From CAIPBY01 sp041671305 (GTDB taxonomy: Bacteria; Patescibacteriota; Patescibacteriia; 2-01-FULL-39-33), in contig JBAZBX010000016.1 in assembly GCA_041671305.1 (NCBI GenBank), forward strand, positions 1 through 24,652: a stretch of DNA of 24,652 nt. The letters are read 5' to 3'. Numbering within the stretch: the stretch's first letter is position 1; each line of letters starts with the position of its first letter. Positions 1 to 7,313 of the stretch are shown here, piece by piece. The notes beneath the pieces are model-generated. The model made no database searches. It was given only the letters and a program-made list of their open reading frames with translations, and was not told the DNA's origin. The position numbers were made by a program, and so were the translations under genes.

Positions 1-51
1 GGTGGTGGAAAAAATCAAGAGATTGATGTCTTCCAAAAGTTAATATCCAAT

Positions 52-1125
52 ATGCAGTCCAATCAATCTTTGTTAATAAAAGATATCCTTATTGAGGGCA
101 TAAAAATGGGAGCTTCCGATCTGCATTTTTCTGTTGGCAATAAACCGGTTTTGCGAGTAAATCAAAATTTGGTTTTTTTGGAAGATAGGGAAGTGATCGT
201 TTCTGAATTTATGGAGGCTCTTATCGGCTCCTGGCTTGACGCCAAAGCAAAAGCCACCCTGGAAAGCAATCGGGAAATTATTTTTACTTATGATTTTGAC
301 AAAGAATTAAGATTCAAAATAAATATTTTTTATCAAAAGGGATATCTGTCAGCGACTTTCCGTCATATTCCTTCACGAGTTCCTACCATTGATTCTTTGG
401 GGCTTGTTCCGGTTCTGAAAAGCTTAACGGCTTTCAAAAAAGGATTGATTCTGGTCGCGGGACCATTCGGTTCCGGCAGATCTACAACTGCGGCAGCCAT
501 GATTGAAGAAATAAATCAGAGTCGCAAAGAGTATGTTATAACCATTGAAAATCCCATTGAATATATTTTTACAAATAGTAAAAGCATTATTGAACAACGT
601 GAAGTCGGAAAAGATACAAAATCGTTTGAAGAGGCATTGAAATATTTTCAAGAAGAAGATGGCGATGTGCTTTTTCTCCAAGAAATGGGAGATCCCAAAA
701 TCGTGCCACTGGTTTTGGAAATAGCCAACGGCAGTTCACTGGTTATTTCTGCGGTTAATGCTGATTCGGCTAGCAAGGCAATTTCCTCAATCCTGGATAA
801 TTTTACGTCTTTGGATCAGGAGAGAATCAGGGATTTATTGTCTAATTCTCTAAGGGCGGTGGTCTGCCAAAGAATTTTACCCAAATCGGGAGGGGGAGTT
901 ATCGCAGTGCAGGAAATTATGGTCGTCAATGAAGCCATTAAATCAATTATCGCTAATGGAAATATTTCACAATTGGATAATATTATTCAAGTGTCCAAGA
1001 AAGAGGGTATGATCTCTTTCAATCAAGCTTTGGCTGAGTTAGTCCAAGCCCGCAAGATCAATATGCAAGATGCCTTAGCGGAATCACCGGATAGAAAATC
1101 GCTAGAAGGCACGCTTAATTCTTAA
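52..1125 (+). CDS. pilT: PilT-like type IV pilus ATPase with degenerate catalytic motifs
   Basis: Homologue of the pilus retraction ATPase PilT by overall layout: an N-terminal domain with the GASDLHFSVG signature (about 20-29), then a RecA-like domain, and a C-terminal part matching PilT (LSNSLRAVVCQRIL, then QEIM and a C-terminal QALAELV helix). Key residues differ from the family. Walker A reads GPFGSGRST with Arg143 where Lys is nearly invariant. The Asp box is ENPIE (166-170). The Walker B segment is DVLFLQEMGD (205-214), with Gly213 for the usual Arg of GEMRD. The His box TLHT is AVNA, with Asn236 for His. The arginine-finger segment (LRAALRE in PilT) has become LKYFQEE. The frame is intact, so this is a conserved protein and not an obvious pseudogene. 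It precedes pilC by 49 bases. The frame is also open from base 1 to 51, so the true start may lie left of the window. I infer a non-canonical or inactive paralogue, perhaps structural or regulatory; active PilB/PilT would be elsewhere. Confidence 0.85.
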   Translation: MQSNQSLLIKDILIEGIKMGASDLHFSVGNKPVLRVNQNLVFLEDREVIVSEFMEALIGSWLDAKAKATLESNREIIFTYDFDKELRFKINIFYQKGYLSATFRHIPSRVPTIDSLGLVPVLKSLTAFKKGLILVAGPFGSGRSTTAAAMIEEINQSRKEYVITIENPIEYIFTNSKSIIEQREVGKDTKSFEEALKYFQEEDGDVLFLQEMGDPKIVPLVLEIANGSSLVISAVNADSASKAISSILDNFTSLDQERIRDLLSNSLRAVVCQRILPKSGGGVIAVQEIMVVNEAIKSIIANGNISQLDNIIQVSKKEGMISFNQALAELVQARKINMQDALAESPDRKSLEGTLNS

Positions 1126-1136
1126 ATAATTTATTT

Positions 1137-1160
1137 ATACAGTCCGAATCGGAGCTGTAT
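1137..1160 (+). promoter_or_regulatory. Intergenic mRNA hairpin between pilT-like gene and pilC
   Basis: ATACAG and CTGTAT pair around an inner TCCG-AAT-CGGA stem, giving a near-continuous 10-bp hairpin with one bulged G. It ends 14 bases before the pilC start codon. There is no T-run, so it is not an intrinsic terminator. It could set the relative stability or translation of the two parts of the transcript; that role is inference. Confidence 0.45.
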
Positions 1161-1174
1161 GCCAAATAATCTTT

Positions 1175-2383
1175 ATGTCTGTTTTCACTTATAAAGCCAG
1201 AGACAAAAATGGCAGTTTGATTCAGGGCATGGTAGACGCCAATTCCGAGGAAATGGTCGCCAATCTTTTGACGGAAAAGAATTTCACTATTGTAGCCATA
1301 GAAAAAAGAAAATCAGATGCTTGGCATCCTGACCTTTTATCTATTTTCAAAAGGGTCGGCACCAAAGATTTGGTAGTTTTTTTCAGGCAATTGGCGGTGA
1401 TGATTGATGCTAATATGCCCGTGGTCAAGGCTTTGCGCATACTGATAAGACAGACGCACAACAAAAATTTGAAAATGGTTATTGCCGGTCTGGCGGATGA
1501 AGTTGAAGGGGGAAATAGTTTGTCTTCCGGTATGAGCGTTTTTCCTGAAGTGTTTACGCCATTTTATGTCAATATTATCAAATCCGGAGAGACTTCCGGA
1601 CGTCTCAGCCAGGTTATGGATTATTTGGCGGATCAGAAAGAAAAGGATTATGATTTGGAGTCTAATTTGAAGGGAGCCATGATATATCCGGCTTTTATCT
1701 TGTCTGCTTTGGTAATTGTCGGTTTTGTGGTTATGACTTTCGTGGTGCCCAAGATGACCGCTATGATTGTTGAGTCCGGGGCGGAAATGCCTTTTATCAC
1801 CCAGGTTTTGATCGGAGTTTCTTCTTTTCTGGCTAATTTTTGGTGGTTGGTTATAATAGTCGTAATAATTTTGGCTTTTGGGATTTCGGTTTTTTTACGG
1901 ACAGAAAATGGCAAAAGATTATTGGATCTGGTGAAGATAAGATTGCCGATATTCGGGAATATATTTAAATATATATATGTAGTGAGAATTTGTCGTAGTT
2001 TGGGTACGCTACTCAAAGGCGGTGTGCCTATTTCTCGCGGTTTGGAAGTGGTCAGAGATGTGGTGGGAAATAAGGTATATTTTGATATTTTGTCTGCTAC
2101 TATCAAGGAGGTAAGCGAAGGAAATTCTATTGCCGAAGCCTTTTCGGCCAGTAAGGATATTCCCGTCATGGTGTACCAAATGATCGGCGTAGGAGAAGAA
2201 ATAGGTAAATTAGAAGAAATTTTGGATAAAGTTTCTGAGTTTTATTCCAGAGAAATAAATAATAATGTGAAGAATCTTGCTTCCTTGATTGAGCCTCTGA
2301 TTATGGTTTTCTTGGGCTTGGCAGTAGGGTTGTTTGTAGCCGCTATCATTTTGCCAATGTGGCAGTTGTCATCCAGCATGTAA
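1175..2383 (+). CDS. pilC: Type IV pilus inner-membrane platform protein PilC
   Basis: Polytopic inner-membrane protein that couples the cytoplasmic assembly ATPase to pilin insertion. At 402 aa it is the usual family length. It opens with the typical FTYKARDKNG start and has two T2SF domains (about 66-189 and 268-394). Conserved signatures are visible in both repeats: FFRQLAVMIDANMPV and IKSGETSGRL in the first, RICRSLGTLLKGGVPI and VGEEIGKLEEIL in the second. Three hydrophobic segments lie at about 169-191, 215-240 and 370-394, and the protein ends in LPMWQLSSSM as in other PilC proteins. The start is the first ATG of the conserved N-terminus. No strong Shine-Dalgarno is seen. It lies between the PilT-like ATPase and the pilins, the standard order in patescibacterial pilus loci. 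Confidence 0.95.
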   Translation: MSVFTYKARDKNGSLIQGMVDANSEEMVANLLTEKNFTIVAIEKRKSDAWHPDLLSIFKRVGTKDLVVFFRQLAVMIDANMPVVKALRILIRQTHNKNLKMVIAGLADEVEGGNSLSSGMSVFPEVFTPFYVNIIKSGETSGRLSQVMDYLADQKEKDYDLESNLKGAMIYPAFILSALVIVGFVVMTFVVPKMTAMIVESGAEMPFITQVLIGVSSFLANFWWLVIIVVIILAFGISVFLRTENGKRLLDLVKIRLPIFGNIFKYIYVVRICRSLGTLLKGGVPISRGLEVVRDVVGNKVYFDILSATIKEVSEGNSIAEAFSASKDIPVMVYQMIGVGEEIGKLEEILDKVSEFYSREINNNVKNLASLIEPLIMVFLGLAVGLFVAAIILPMWQLSSSM

Positions 2384-2407
2384 ATTATATAAAATCCGGC
2401 TGTTTTG

Positions 2408-2416
2408 TGATATAAT
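2408..2416 (+). promoter_or_regulatory. Extended -10 promoter for the first pilin gene
   Basis: TGA followed by a consensus TATAAT (2411-2416). No convincing -35 is present at the expected distance, as is common for extended -10 promoters. Transcription would begin near 2423, giving a leader of roughly 115 bases that contains the palindrome at 2496-2509. Confidence 0.6.
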
Positions 2417-2495
2417 GTAATTAAATTAATGTGGATAAATATTAAAGGTCGAATATAAACCCGTTAATCAAAAATCAAAAAATCAAATTGTTTCA

Positions 2496-2509
2496 TCCAC
2501 TCGAGTGGA
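2496..2509 (+). promoter_or_regulatory. Perfect 14-bp palindrome in the pilin leader
   Basis: TCCACTCGAGTGGA is a perfect inverted repeat, 30 bases upstream of the pilin ATG and downstream of the likely transcription start. It could be an operator for a dimeric regulator or an RNA dimerisation/hairpin element. Its sequence is more GC-rich than the A-rich leader around it. The function is unknown. Confidence 0.4.
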
Positions 2510-2539
2510 CAAAATGATTAAAAGAATAATTTAAAAACT

Positions 2540-2953
2540 ATGAATAAAAAAGGTTTTACTTTAATTGAACTTTTAGTGGTTATCGCCATTATCGGTATTT
2601 TATCCGCTTTGGCTGTTGTATCACTTAGCGGTGCCAGACAGAAAGCCAATGATGCCAAGATTAAATCAGATATGAATCAGATGGCCACTGCCGCTGAAAC
2701 ATATTTTGCTGATAATTCCAACTATGGTACGGCCGCTACTGTTTCTTGGGTTGCGTCCACGACTCCTGTTTTGGGTAATGCGCCTTGCGCTCCAGATAGT
2801 TATGCTACCAATATCAATTTTGGCACTAATGGAGTATCGTATGTTATTGTACATCCCCTATGTGTAACCGGCGCAGGAAATTGGTGTGTTGATAGCACGG
2901 GTTATCGCGGAACATCAACTGCTTTTACTTCCTCAACCGCCTCTTGTAAATAA
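2540..2953 (+). CDS. Type IV pilin (major-type), first of a tandem pair
   Basis: Pilin subunit, 137 aa. The N-terminus MNKKG|FTLIELLVVIAIIGIL is a textbook class III signal: short basic leader, cleavage after Gly5, Phe at +1 and Glu at +5, then the hydrophobic stalk helix (about 6-29). The ARQKANDAKIKSDMNQM segment is the usual amphipathic continuation. The globular part has four Cys (83, 108, 116, 136), suggesting two disulfides, with a C-terminal WCVDSTG motif shared with the next gene. It has its own extended -10 promoter and is followed directly by a terminator, so it is probably a highly expressed monocistronic unit, as expected for a major pilin. PilD encoded downstream would process it. 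Confidence 0.93.
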   Translation: MNKKGFTLIELLVVIAIIGILSALAVVSLSGARQKANDAKIKSDMNQMATAAETYFADNSNYGTAATVSWVASTTPVLGNAPCAPDSYATNINFGTNGVSYVIVHPLCVTGAGNWCVDSTGYRGTSTAFTSSTASCK

Positions 2954-2968
2954 TTACAGTTCTAGCAG

Positions 2969-2998
2969 AAAAAAGTCCCCTTAATCGGGGATTTTTTT
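2969..2998 (+). terminator. Rho-independent terminator after the first pilin
   Basis: TCCCC (2976-2980) pairs with GGGGA (2987-2991) around a 6-base loop, followed by a run of seven T. The A-run before the stem can extend the pairing. It isolates the first pilin from the second. Confidence 0.8.
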
Positions 2999-3011
2999 AT
3001 GGTTAATTTTA

Positions 3012-3020
3012 TGTTATAAT
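3012..3020 (+). promoter_or_regulatory. Extended -10 promoter for the second pilin gene
   Basis: TGT followed by consensus TATAAT at 3015-3020, 26 bases before the ATG at 3047, so the leader is very short. The expected -35 position falls in the T-run of the preceding terminator and shows no consensus. Confidence 0.6.
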
Positions 3021-3046
3021 AATAGCAATATTATTAATCAGAAAAT

Positions 3047-3472
3047 ATGAAAACTATCTCAAAAGCAAGACTAGACGAGAGAGGCTTTACTTTGATTGAG
3101 CTCCTCACGGTTATTGCCATTATTGGCATATTATCTACTCTGGGCATGGTTTCTCTAAACGGCGCCAGACAAAAGGCTTATGATGCCCAAATGAAAAGCG
3201 ATATTGCCAATATTAGGACATCCTTGGCTATGTGTTCTGATAGCTATAATGGAAGTTATATTGGTTGTACGGTTCCGATTAATTTTTCAGTTCCTCAGTG
3301 TAGTAGTGACTATGGCAATGGTTATAATTTAAAGATTGTTGATGCCAATACTTATGTGTTGTGGGCTGGTTTATGTTCTCAGTTGAATTCCGATTTTTGT
3401 GCGGATTCAACCGGTTTTGCGGGTGTGGTTACCACGACGATAGTATCTACCACTGCTACCCAATGCCAATAG
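3047..3472 (+). CDS. Type IV pilin, second of a tandem pair
   Basis: Paralogue of the preceding pilin, 141 aa, with a longer leader cleaved after Gly13 (ERG|FTLIELLTVIAIIGIL; Glu at +5). The stalk and following helix match the first copy closely (ILS.L..VSL.GARQKA.DA..KSD). Downstream the two diverge strongly, but both keep the C-terminal block in which an aromatic residue and Cys are followed by DSTG, with one further Cys at the end (C118 and C140 here). It has six Cys (63, 74, 85, 110, 118, 140) against four in its neighbour. Separate promoters suggest the two pilins can be expressed at different levels. Either could be the major subunit. Confidence 0.92.
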   Translation: MKTISKARLDERGFTLIELLTVIAIIGILSTLGMVSLNGARQKAYDAQMKSDIANIRTSLAMCSDSYNGSYIGCTVPINFSVPQCSSDYGNGYNLKIVDANTYVLWAGLCSQLNSDFCADSTGFAGVVTTTIVSTTATQCQ

Positions 3473-3504
3473 CTTATAAATTGAAATTAAAATATTCAAA
3501 ATAA

Positions 3505-3912
3505 ATGACTCAAAGGACAAAATTCAAAATAATCGTTTATTTTATCTTATTTGTTATTGCCTGCATTTTGATCGGTTGGTGGTATTTCTATAATTCCGCC
3601 AAGACGAGGGATTATGCCAGATTGGGAGATTTGAAAGTAATCCAGGGAGAGATGTCCCGTTATTTGCTCAAATACAATACTTATATCATACCAAATTGCC
3701 AAAATGGAACCTTGGTGAATTACTGTGTCGGAAATCAAAGTAAAATATCTTATCTGGGGAATATCAATGATCCTTTGGGATCAAAAGGATTTTTTTATAT
3801 CATAAATAGCTTGTCGGATACTGATTATCAAATTAGCTTTGGCTTGGAAACCTCTATGGGTGGGCTTAAGCCGGGAAATCATCTCCTTGGCAAAAATGGA
3901 GTAGTCAAATAA
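3505..3912 (+). CDS. Membrane-anchored pilin-like protein without prepilin cleavage motif
   Basis: Protein of 135 aa, not assignable to a named family. It has a basic N-terminus, one transmembrane segment (about 9-28) and an external domain that begins SAKTRDYARLGDLKVIQGEMSRYLLKYNTY. That stretch resembles the helix and first loop of patescibacterial pilins (SRDA..LADIKQIQ.ALE.Y). There is no G|FTLIE signal, so PilD should not cleave it and it would stay membrane-anchored. Two Cys (65, 74) sit just after the helix. It lies between the pilin pair and pilD, 32 bases after the second pilin. I infer a pilus accessory or assembly protein derived from a pilin; this is uncertain. Confidence 0.75.
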   Translation: MTQRTKFKIIVYFILFVIACILIGWWYFYNSAKTRDYARLGDLKVIQGEMSRYLLKYNTYIIPNCQNGTLVNYCVGNQSKISYLGNINDPLGSKGFFYIINSLSDTDYQISFGLETSMGGLKPGNHLLGKNGVVK

Positions 3913-3925
3913 TAATTTTCTGATT

Positions 3926-4702
3926 ATGATTTATGTCTGGATATTTGTTGGGGGATTATTGGTTGGCAGTTTTTTAAATGTCGTAATTTGCCGTCTGGGC
4001 ACAAAAGATAGCATTGTTTGGGGCAGATCGCATTGCCCGAATTGCCAGGCCAAATTATCCGCTGGCGAATTGATTCCTGTGCTAAGTTATCTGATTCAAA
4101 AAGGCAAGTGCAAACATTGTCAAAATAAGATATCCGTTCAGTATTTGCTGGTTGAAGTGGCGACGGCTCTTATCTTTGTCATTATTTTTTGGAATGCTTG
4201 GATTCACTTTGGCGTAATTCCGGAATGGAAAGTTATTTTAATCATTTTACGAGATTGGGTTTTTGCCTCGTTTTTGATAGTTATTTTTGTTTATGATTTC
4301 AAAAATCAACTGATACTTGATAGGGTGACCATTCCTGCAATGGTTCTGGCCTTAATTATAAACTTGGTTTTGGGAGTTAGTATATGGAGCTTGTTATTGG
4401 GAGCGCTAGTGGCCTTTGGCTTTTTCTTCTTGCAATTCGTTGTTTCCGGCGGTAGGTGGATTGGCGGAGGGGATTTGCGTTTAGGCGCTCTGATGGGATT
4501 GATGCTGGGATGGTCGGGAACTTTGGTGGCTTTGCTTCTGGCCTATGTCATCGGAGCGGTTTTTTCCCTTGGTTTAATTGCTGTAAAAAGAAAAAAAATG
4601 GATTCTCAAATTGCTTTTGGAACATTTCTTTCTCTCGGTACAATAATTGTTTTGCTGTGGGGATCACAGATACTAGATTGGTATTTAAATATTTTATTAT
4701 GA
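3926..4702 (+). CDS. pilD: Prepilin peptidase / N-methyltransferase PilD
   Basis: Aspartyl protease of the inner membrane that cleaves prepilin leaders; family members usually also methylate the new N-terminus. At 258 aa it is typical. Visible features are the N-terminal GSFLNVVICRL motif, the cytoplasmic zinc-type CPNC (37-40) and CKHC (62-65) pairs linked to the methyltransferase domain, the first catalytic Asp in VYDFKNQLILD (Asp124), and the second in WIGGGDLRLGALMG (Asp183). Six or more hydrophobic segments follow the expected pattern. Its substrates are encoded on both sides. The TGA stop overlaps the next ATG (ATGA), so it is translationally coupled to the GspH-like gene. Confidence 0.95.
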   Translation: MIYVWIFVGGLLVGSFLNVVICRLGTKDSIVWGRSHCPNCQAKLSAGELIPVLSYLIQKGKCKHCQNKISVQYLLVEVATALIFVIIFWNAWIHFGVIPEWKVILIILRDWVFASFLIVIFVYDFKNQLILDRVTIPAMVLALIINLVLGVSIWSLLLGALVAFGFFFLQFVVSGGRWIGGGDLRLGALMGLMLGWSGTLVALLLAYVIGAVFSLGLIAVKRKKMDSQIAFGTFLSLGTIIVLLWGSQILDWYLNILL

Positions 4703-5238
4703 TGAGAAAAAACAGCGCAGGCTTTACTCTAATTGAAATTTTGATTGCGATAGCTATTTTTTCTATCTTGTCTTCTATTATGATCTTGAATTTCAGGGGA
4801 GATGCCAAAACCAAGGAGCTCAAAAATGATTGCCAGAAAATCACCGACGCTTTACGGCAGGCGCAGACCATGGCGCTTAGCGGGCAACAAGTCACAAATG
4901 GCTCTGGAAAGAGTTTTATTCCCGATGCTTATAGGTTTATGCCTACTTGTTCTGGTTTTCCCGCTACTTGTAAGAGTTTTTCCTTGATAGCTAGCTCATC
5001 GCCTAGTTTTATGATGAGTAAAACTAGACTAGATAAATCCGAAATTTATGGCTTAAATTCTTTGGTTATAAATTTTATACCGCCAAGCGCGGATTCGTCA
5101 ATTTCAGTAAACGGAGTTGCTACGACTTCAGTCAATATAAAAGTCAGACATACTCAGAATAATACTTTATCCAGATGTGTATCTTATAATTCTATTTCAG
5201 GCAGAATAGATATTTTAGATATTAGTAAATGCAATTAA
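4699..5238 (+). CDS. GspH/FimT-type minor pseudopilin
   Basis: Minor pilin, 179 aa. Signal: MMRKNSAG|FTLIEILIAIAIFSIL, cleavage after Gly8, Glu at +5. The following DAKTKELKNDCQKITDALRQAQTMAL resembles GspH/FimT pseudopilins, which help start pilus assembly at the tip. The frame is open far upstream into pilD, but the prepilin signal fixes the start at ATG 4699 (overlapping the pilD stop) or ATG 4702. Four Cys lie in the globular part. It is the first gene of a run of four minor pilins with overlapping or abutting ends. Confidence 0.85.
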   Translation: MMRKNSAGFTLIEILIAIAIFSILSSIMILNFRGDAKTKELKNDCQKITDALRQAQTMALSGQQVTNGSGKSFIPDAYRFMPTCSGFPATCKSFSLIASSSPSFMMSKTRLDKSEIYGLNSLVINFIPPSADSSISVNGVATTSVNIKVRHTQNNTLSRCVSYNSISGRIDILDISKCN

Positions 5239-5240
5239 CC

Positions 5241-5903
5241 ATGAACAAAATATTTGTACAGAAAATAAAGTTGCAGAAAGGTCAAGGATTAATGGAGCTT
5301 ATCGTGGCTATAGGAGTTATCACAGTAGGACTGTTTAGCGTCTGGTCTTTATTTTTTGCTAATTTTGCCGGTGAGCAGGAAGCAGAAACCAGGATGGTGG
5401 CTTCCAATCTAGCTAGAGAAGGGTTGGAGGTGGTTAAAAATATCAGAGACTCAAATTGGTTGGCAGTAGAAAACAACGCCACTACCATTTCCGGATCGCT
5501 CTGGACTTGGGATAATGGTTTTGCTACTCCCGGGTATTATGTTTTGGGTCAATTATTTTCCACTTCATCTTCTTATGTGGGTTCTACGACGTTAATTTCC
5601 ATTACCGATCCCAGCGCCCCGGCAACCAAATTGTATATAAATAAAGATAGATTTTATGATCACGATCCTGCGGGAAGTCCGGCCATGTTTAGTAGATTTA
5701 TAACAGTCAAAGATATTTGTTGTGCGAGCGCGAATAATTTCACCTGCGATAATAGTACAGTTGATTTCAAAAGTCTAGACACGCCTTGCAGTTCTGGACA
5801 GATTAAGATAGGAGTTGATGTGGCTTCAGAAGTAAGGTGGCAGTCCAATAACAATCAATCAAGAAAAGTGATATTGGAAAATCAATTATTCAATTGGCGA
5901 TGA
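5241..5903 (+). CDS. PilV/GspI-type minor pseudopilin
   Basis: Minor pilin, 220 aa from ATG 5241, two bases after the previous stop; an in-frame ATG at 5229 would add four residues and overlap. The signal LQKG|QGLMELIVAIGVITVGLF places Glu at +5 if cut after Gly14, with Gln instead of Phe at +1, as in the PilV subtype (G.SLIE). After the stalk comes EQEAETRMVASNLAREGLEVVKNIRDSNWL, a segment typical of PilV-like proteins in this group, where the pattern AREG.E....RDSNW recurs. The globular part has four Cys. Part of the presumed tip complex with the flanking minor pilins. Confidence 0.85.
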   Translation: MNKIFVQKIKLQKGQGLMELIVAIGVITVGLFSVWSLFFANFAGEQEAETRMVASNLAREGLEVVKNIRDSNWLAVENNATTISGSLWTWDNGFATPGYYVLGQLFSTSSSYVGSTTLISITDPSAPATKLYINKDRFYDHDPAGSPAMFSRFITVKDICCASANNFTCDNSTVDFKSLDTPCSSGQIKIGVDVASEVRWQSNNNQSRKVILENQLFNWR

Positions 5904-6451
5904 AAAATAATAATAATACAAAAGGGTTTACTTTAGTAGAAATACTTATGGCGACGGCTATTTTTTCTATTTTGTCGGTCACAATATGTGGAATTTTTAT
6001 CAATGCCAGTAATTTGCAGGTGCAAATTTCCAATTATCAGAAATTACAAAATGACGGCAGATATATAACAGAAAAGATTGCCAAAGAACTGCGATCCAAG
6101 GATGTGGTATTGCCTTATCCTGCCAATAATCCCACTTCATCCATATCTTTTTGGCCGGATGAAGCAGGAAATAAAGTCAGGATATATTTTGATTCTTCTA
6201 CTGGGTCGTTGATTTATGAAAAGAACGGCCAAGGCGCGGAACTTAATTCGTTGGACGTCAAAGTGGCCAATGTAGACTTTTTTGTCTATCCAGTGCAAGA
6301 TCCATTCAATATAAATGTAGCTAGTGCTACGCCTGATATCCAACCTAGAATTACGCTTCTGCTGGAAATCGTCAATAAAAATACTGCCCCCAAATACAAA
6401 AAAAGATTAATTTTACAGACCACCATATCAAGCAGGGAATACAAGAGATAA
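5900..6451 (+). CDS. PilW/GspJ-type minor pseudopilin
   Basis: Minor pilin, 183 aa. ATG 5900 overlaps the previous TGA (ATGA), and I prefer it to the TTG at 5894. Signal: TKG|FTLVEILMATAIFSIL, cleavage after Gly9, Glu at +5. The stalk runs into NASNLQVQISNYQKLQNDGRYITEKIAKELR, the long helix characteristic of PilW/GspJ proteins (a Q..q.dgr.i...i..eiR pattern). The rest is a beta-rich domain with no Cys. Position third of four minor pilins matches the GspH-I-J-K order of minor pseudopilin operons. Confidence 0.85.
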   Translation: MKNNNNTKGFTLVEILMATAIFSILSVTICGIFINASNLQVQISNYQKLQNDGRYITEKIAKELRSKDVVLPYPANNPTSSISFWPDEAGNKVRIYFDSSTGSLIYEKNGQGAELNSLDVKVANVDFFVYPVQDPFNINVASATPDIQPRITLLLEIVNKNTAPKYKKRLILQTTISSREYKR

Positions 6452-6452
6452 T

Positions 6453-7313
6453 ATGATAAATATAAGAAAAAACAATCAGGGAGTAATTCTAGTTTTGACA
6501 TTGATTATAATGTCCGTTCTTTTGGCAACCGCCATAAGTTTTGCCGTGTTTATTATTTCGGATATCAGGCAAGCCAAATCCATAGATGATTCCATAGGAG
6601 CTTACTACGGTGCTGATGCGGGAATTGAAAGGAGTTTGTACCAATTTAGAAAGCAAAATGTTACTTCTACGGCTGATCTTACGCCGAAATCATATGATTT
6701 AACTTCAAGCAAAGTAACTTGGAGCGTAGCTAATTCTAGGGATACGGAGGATGTGGTGGTGCGTCAGAGGTTATATAATGGCCAGAGCGTAAAATTGTTT
6801 TTTCTAGGCAGAGCTAGTCAAGTGAATAATGCTAACGCGATTGCTGTTACCTGGAAAAAAGGCGAGCAGAGTAGTAATTCCAATATGCAAGTAACCTTTA
6901 CTCAATTAGCGCCTCAGATTAGGCTGGTGGATAACTCTTTGGTATATTATACCGATCAAAGTACGTTAGAGAGAGCAGATTCTTCTGAAACCGGCACATT
7001 TTTTTGTTATGGATTCAAAGATGCCTTGATTGATGGTCCAGGCACTTCGCGAGCTGATTATGTCGTAGAAATCAAAGCGCTTGGTACGGAAGGTGATTAT
7101 ATTGAAAATTTGAAAGTCCAGGCTTACAGTACGGAGAATTGTTCCGGTAATTCCATTGGCGGTTCTATAAGTAATATCGCTATTGTTTCAGAAGGTCAGA
7201 AAAATAAGTCCGTTCAAAAGATTACGGCACAAATTCCGTCCAAAGATCCGGTTTCCGGAATTTTGAGTTTTGTGCTTTTTTCGGAAGAGGATATTACCAA
7301 GAGCTATGAATAA
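6453..7313 (+). CDS. PilX/GspK-like minor pilin
   Basis: Last of the minor pilin genes, 286 aa, starting one base after the previous stop. The N-terminus is MINIRKNNQG followed by VILVLTLIIM, a class III-like signal with Gly10 at -1 but no Glu at +5 (Leu15 instead). Absence of Glu5 is a hallmark of the tip subunit GspK, and the short polar leader resembles PilX N-termini. The segment SIGAYYGADAGIERSLYQFRK matches the A.yaAeaGie.al pattern of PilX-type proteins. The remainder is a beta-rich domain. Its end overlaps the ligA start by eight bases, so the ligase may be co-transcribed with the pilus genes. Confidence 0.8.
   Translation: MINIRKNNQGVILVLTLIIMSVLLATAISFAVFIISDIRQAKSIDDSIGAYYGADAGIERSLYQFRKQNVTSTADLTPKSYDLTSSKVTWSVANSRDTEDVVVRQRLYNGQSVKLFFLGRASQVNNANAIAVTWKKGEQSSNSNMQVTFTQLAPQIRLVDNSLVYYTDQSTLERADSSETGTFFCYGFKDALIDGPGTSRADYVVEIKALGTEGDYIENLKVQAYSTENCSGNSIGGSISNIAIVSEGQKNKSVQKITAQIPSKDPVSGILSFVLFSEEDITKSYE

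Noticed and set aside
1648..2169. 173-codon minus-strand ORF
   Set aside because: Lies fully inside pilC on the opposite strand; its composition is the mirror of a hydrophobic membrane protein and shows no family motif.
4456..4698. Upstream extension of the GspH-like gene
   Set aside because: It is an out-of-frame reading of pilD; the prepilin signal places the start at ATG 4699 or 4702.
7270..7305. GTG start for ligA
   Set aside because: It is inside the pilX-like gene and adds residues not seen in LigA; ATG 7306 begins the conserved N-terminus.
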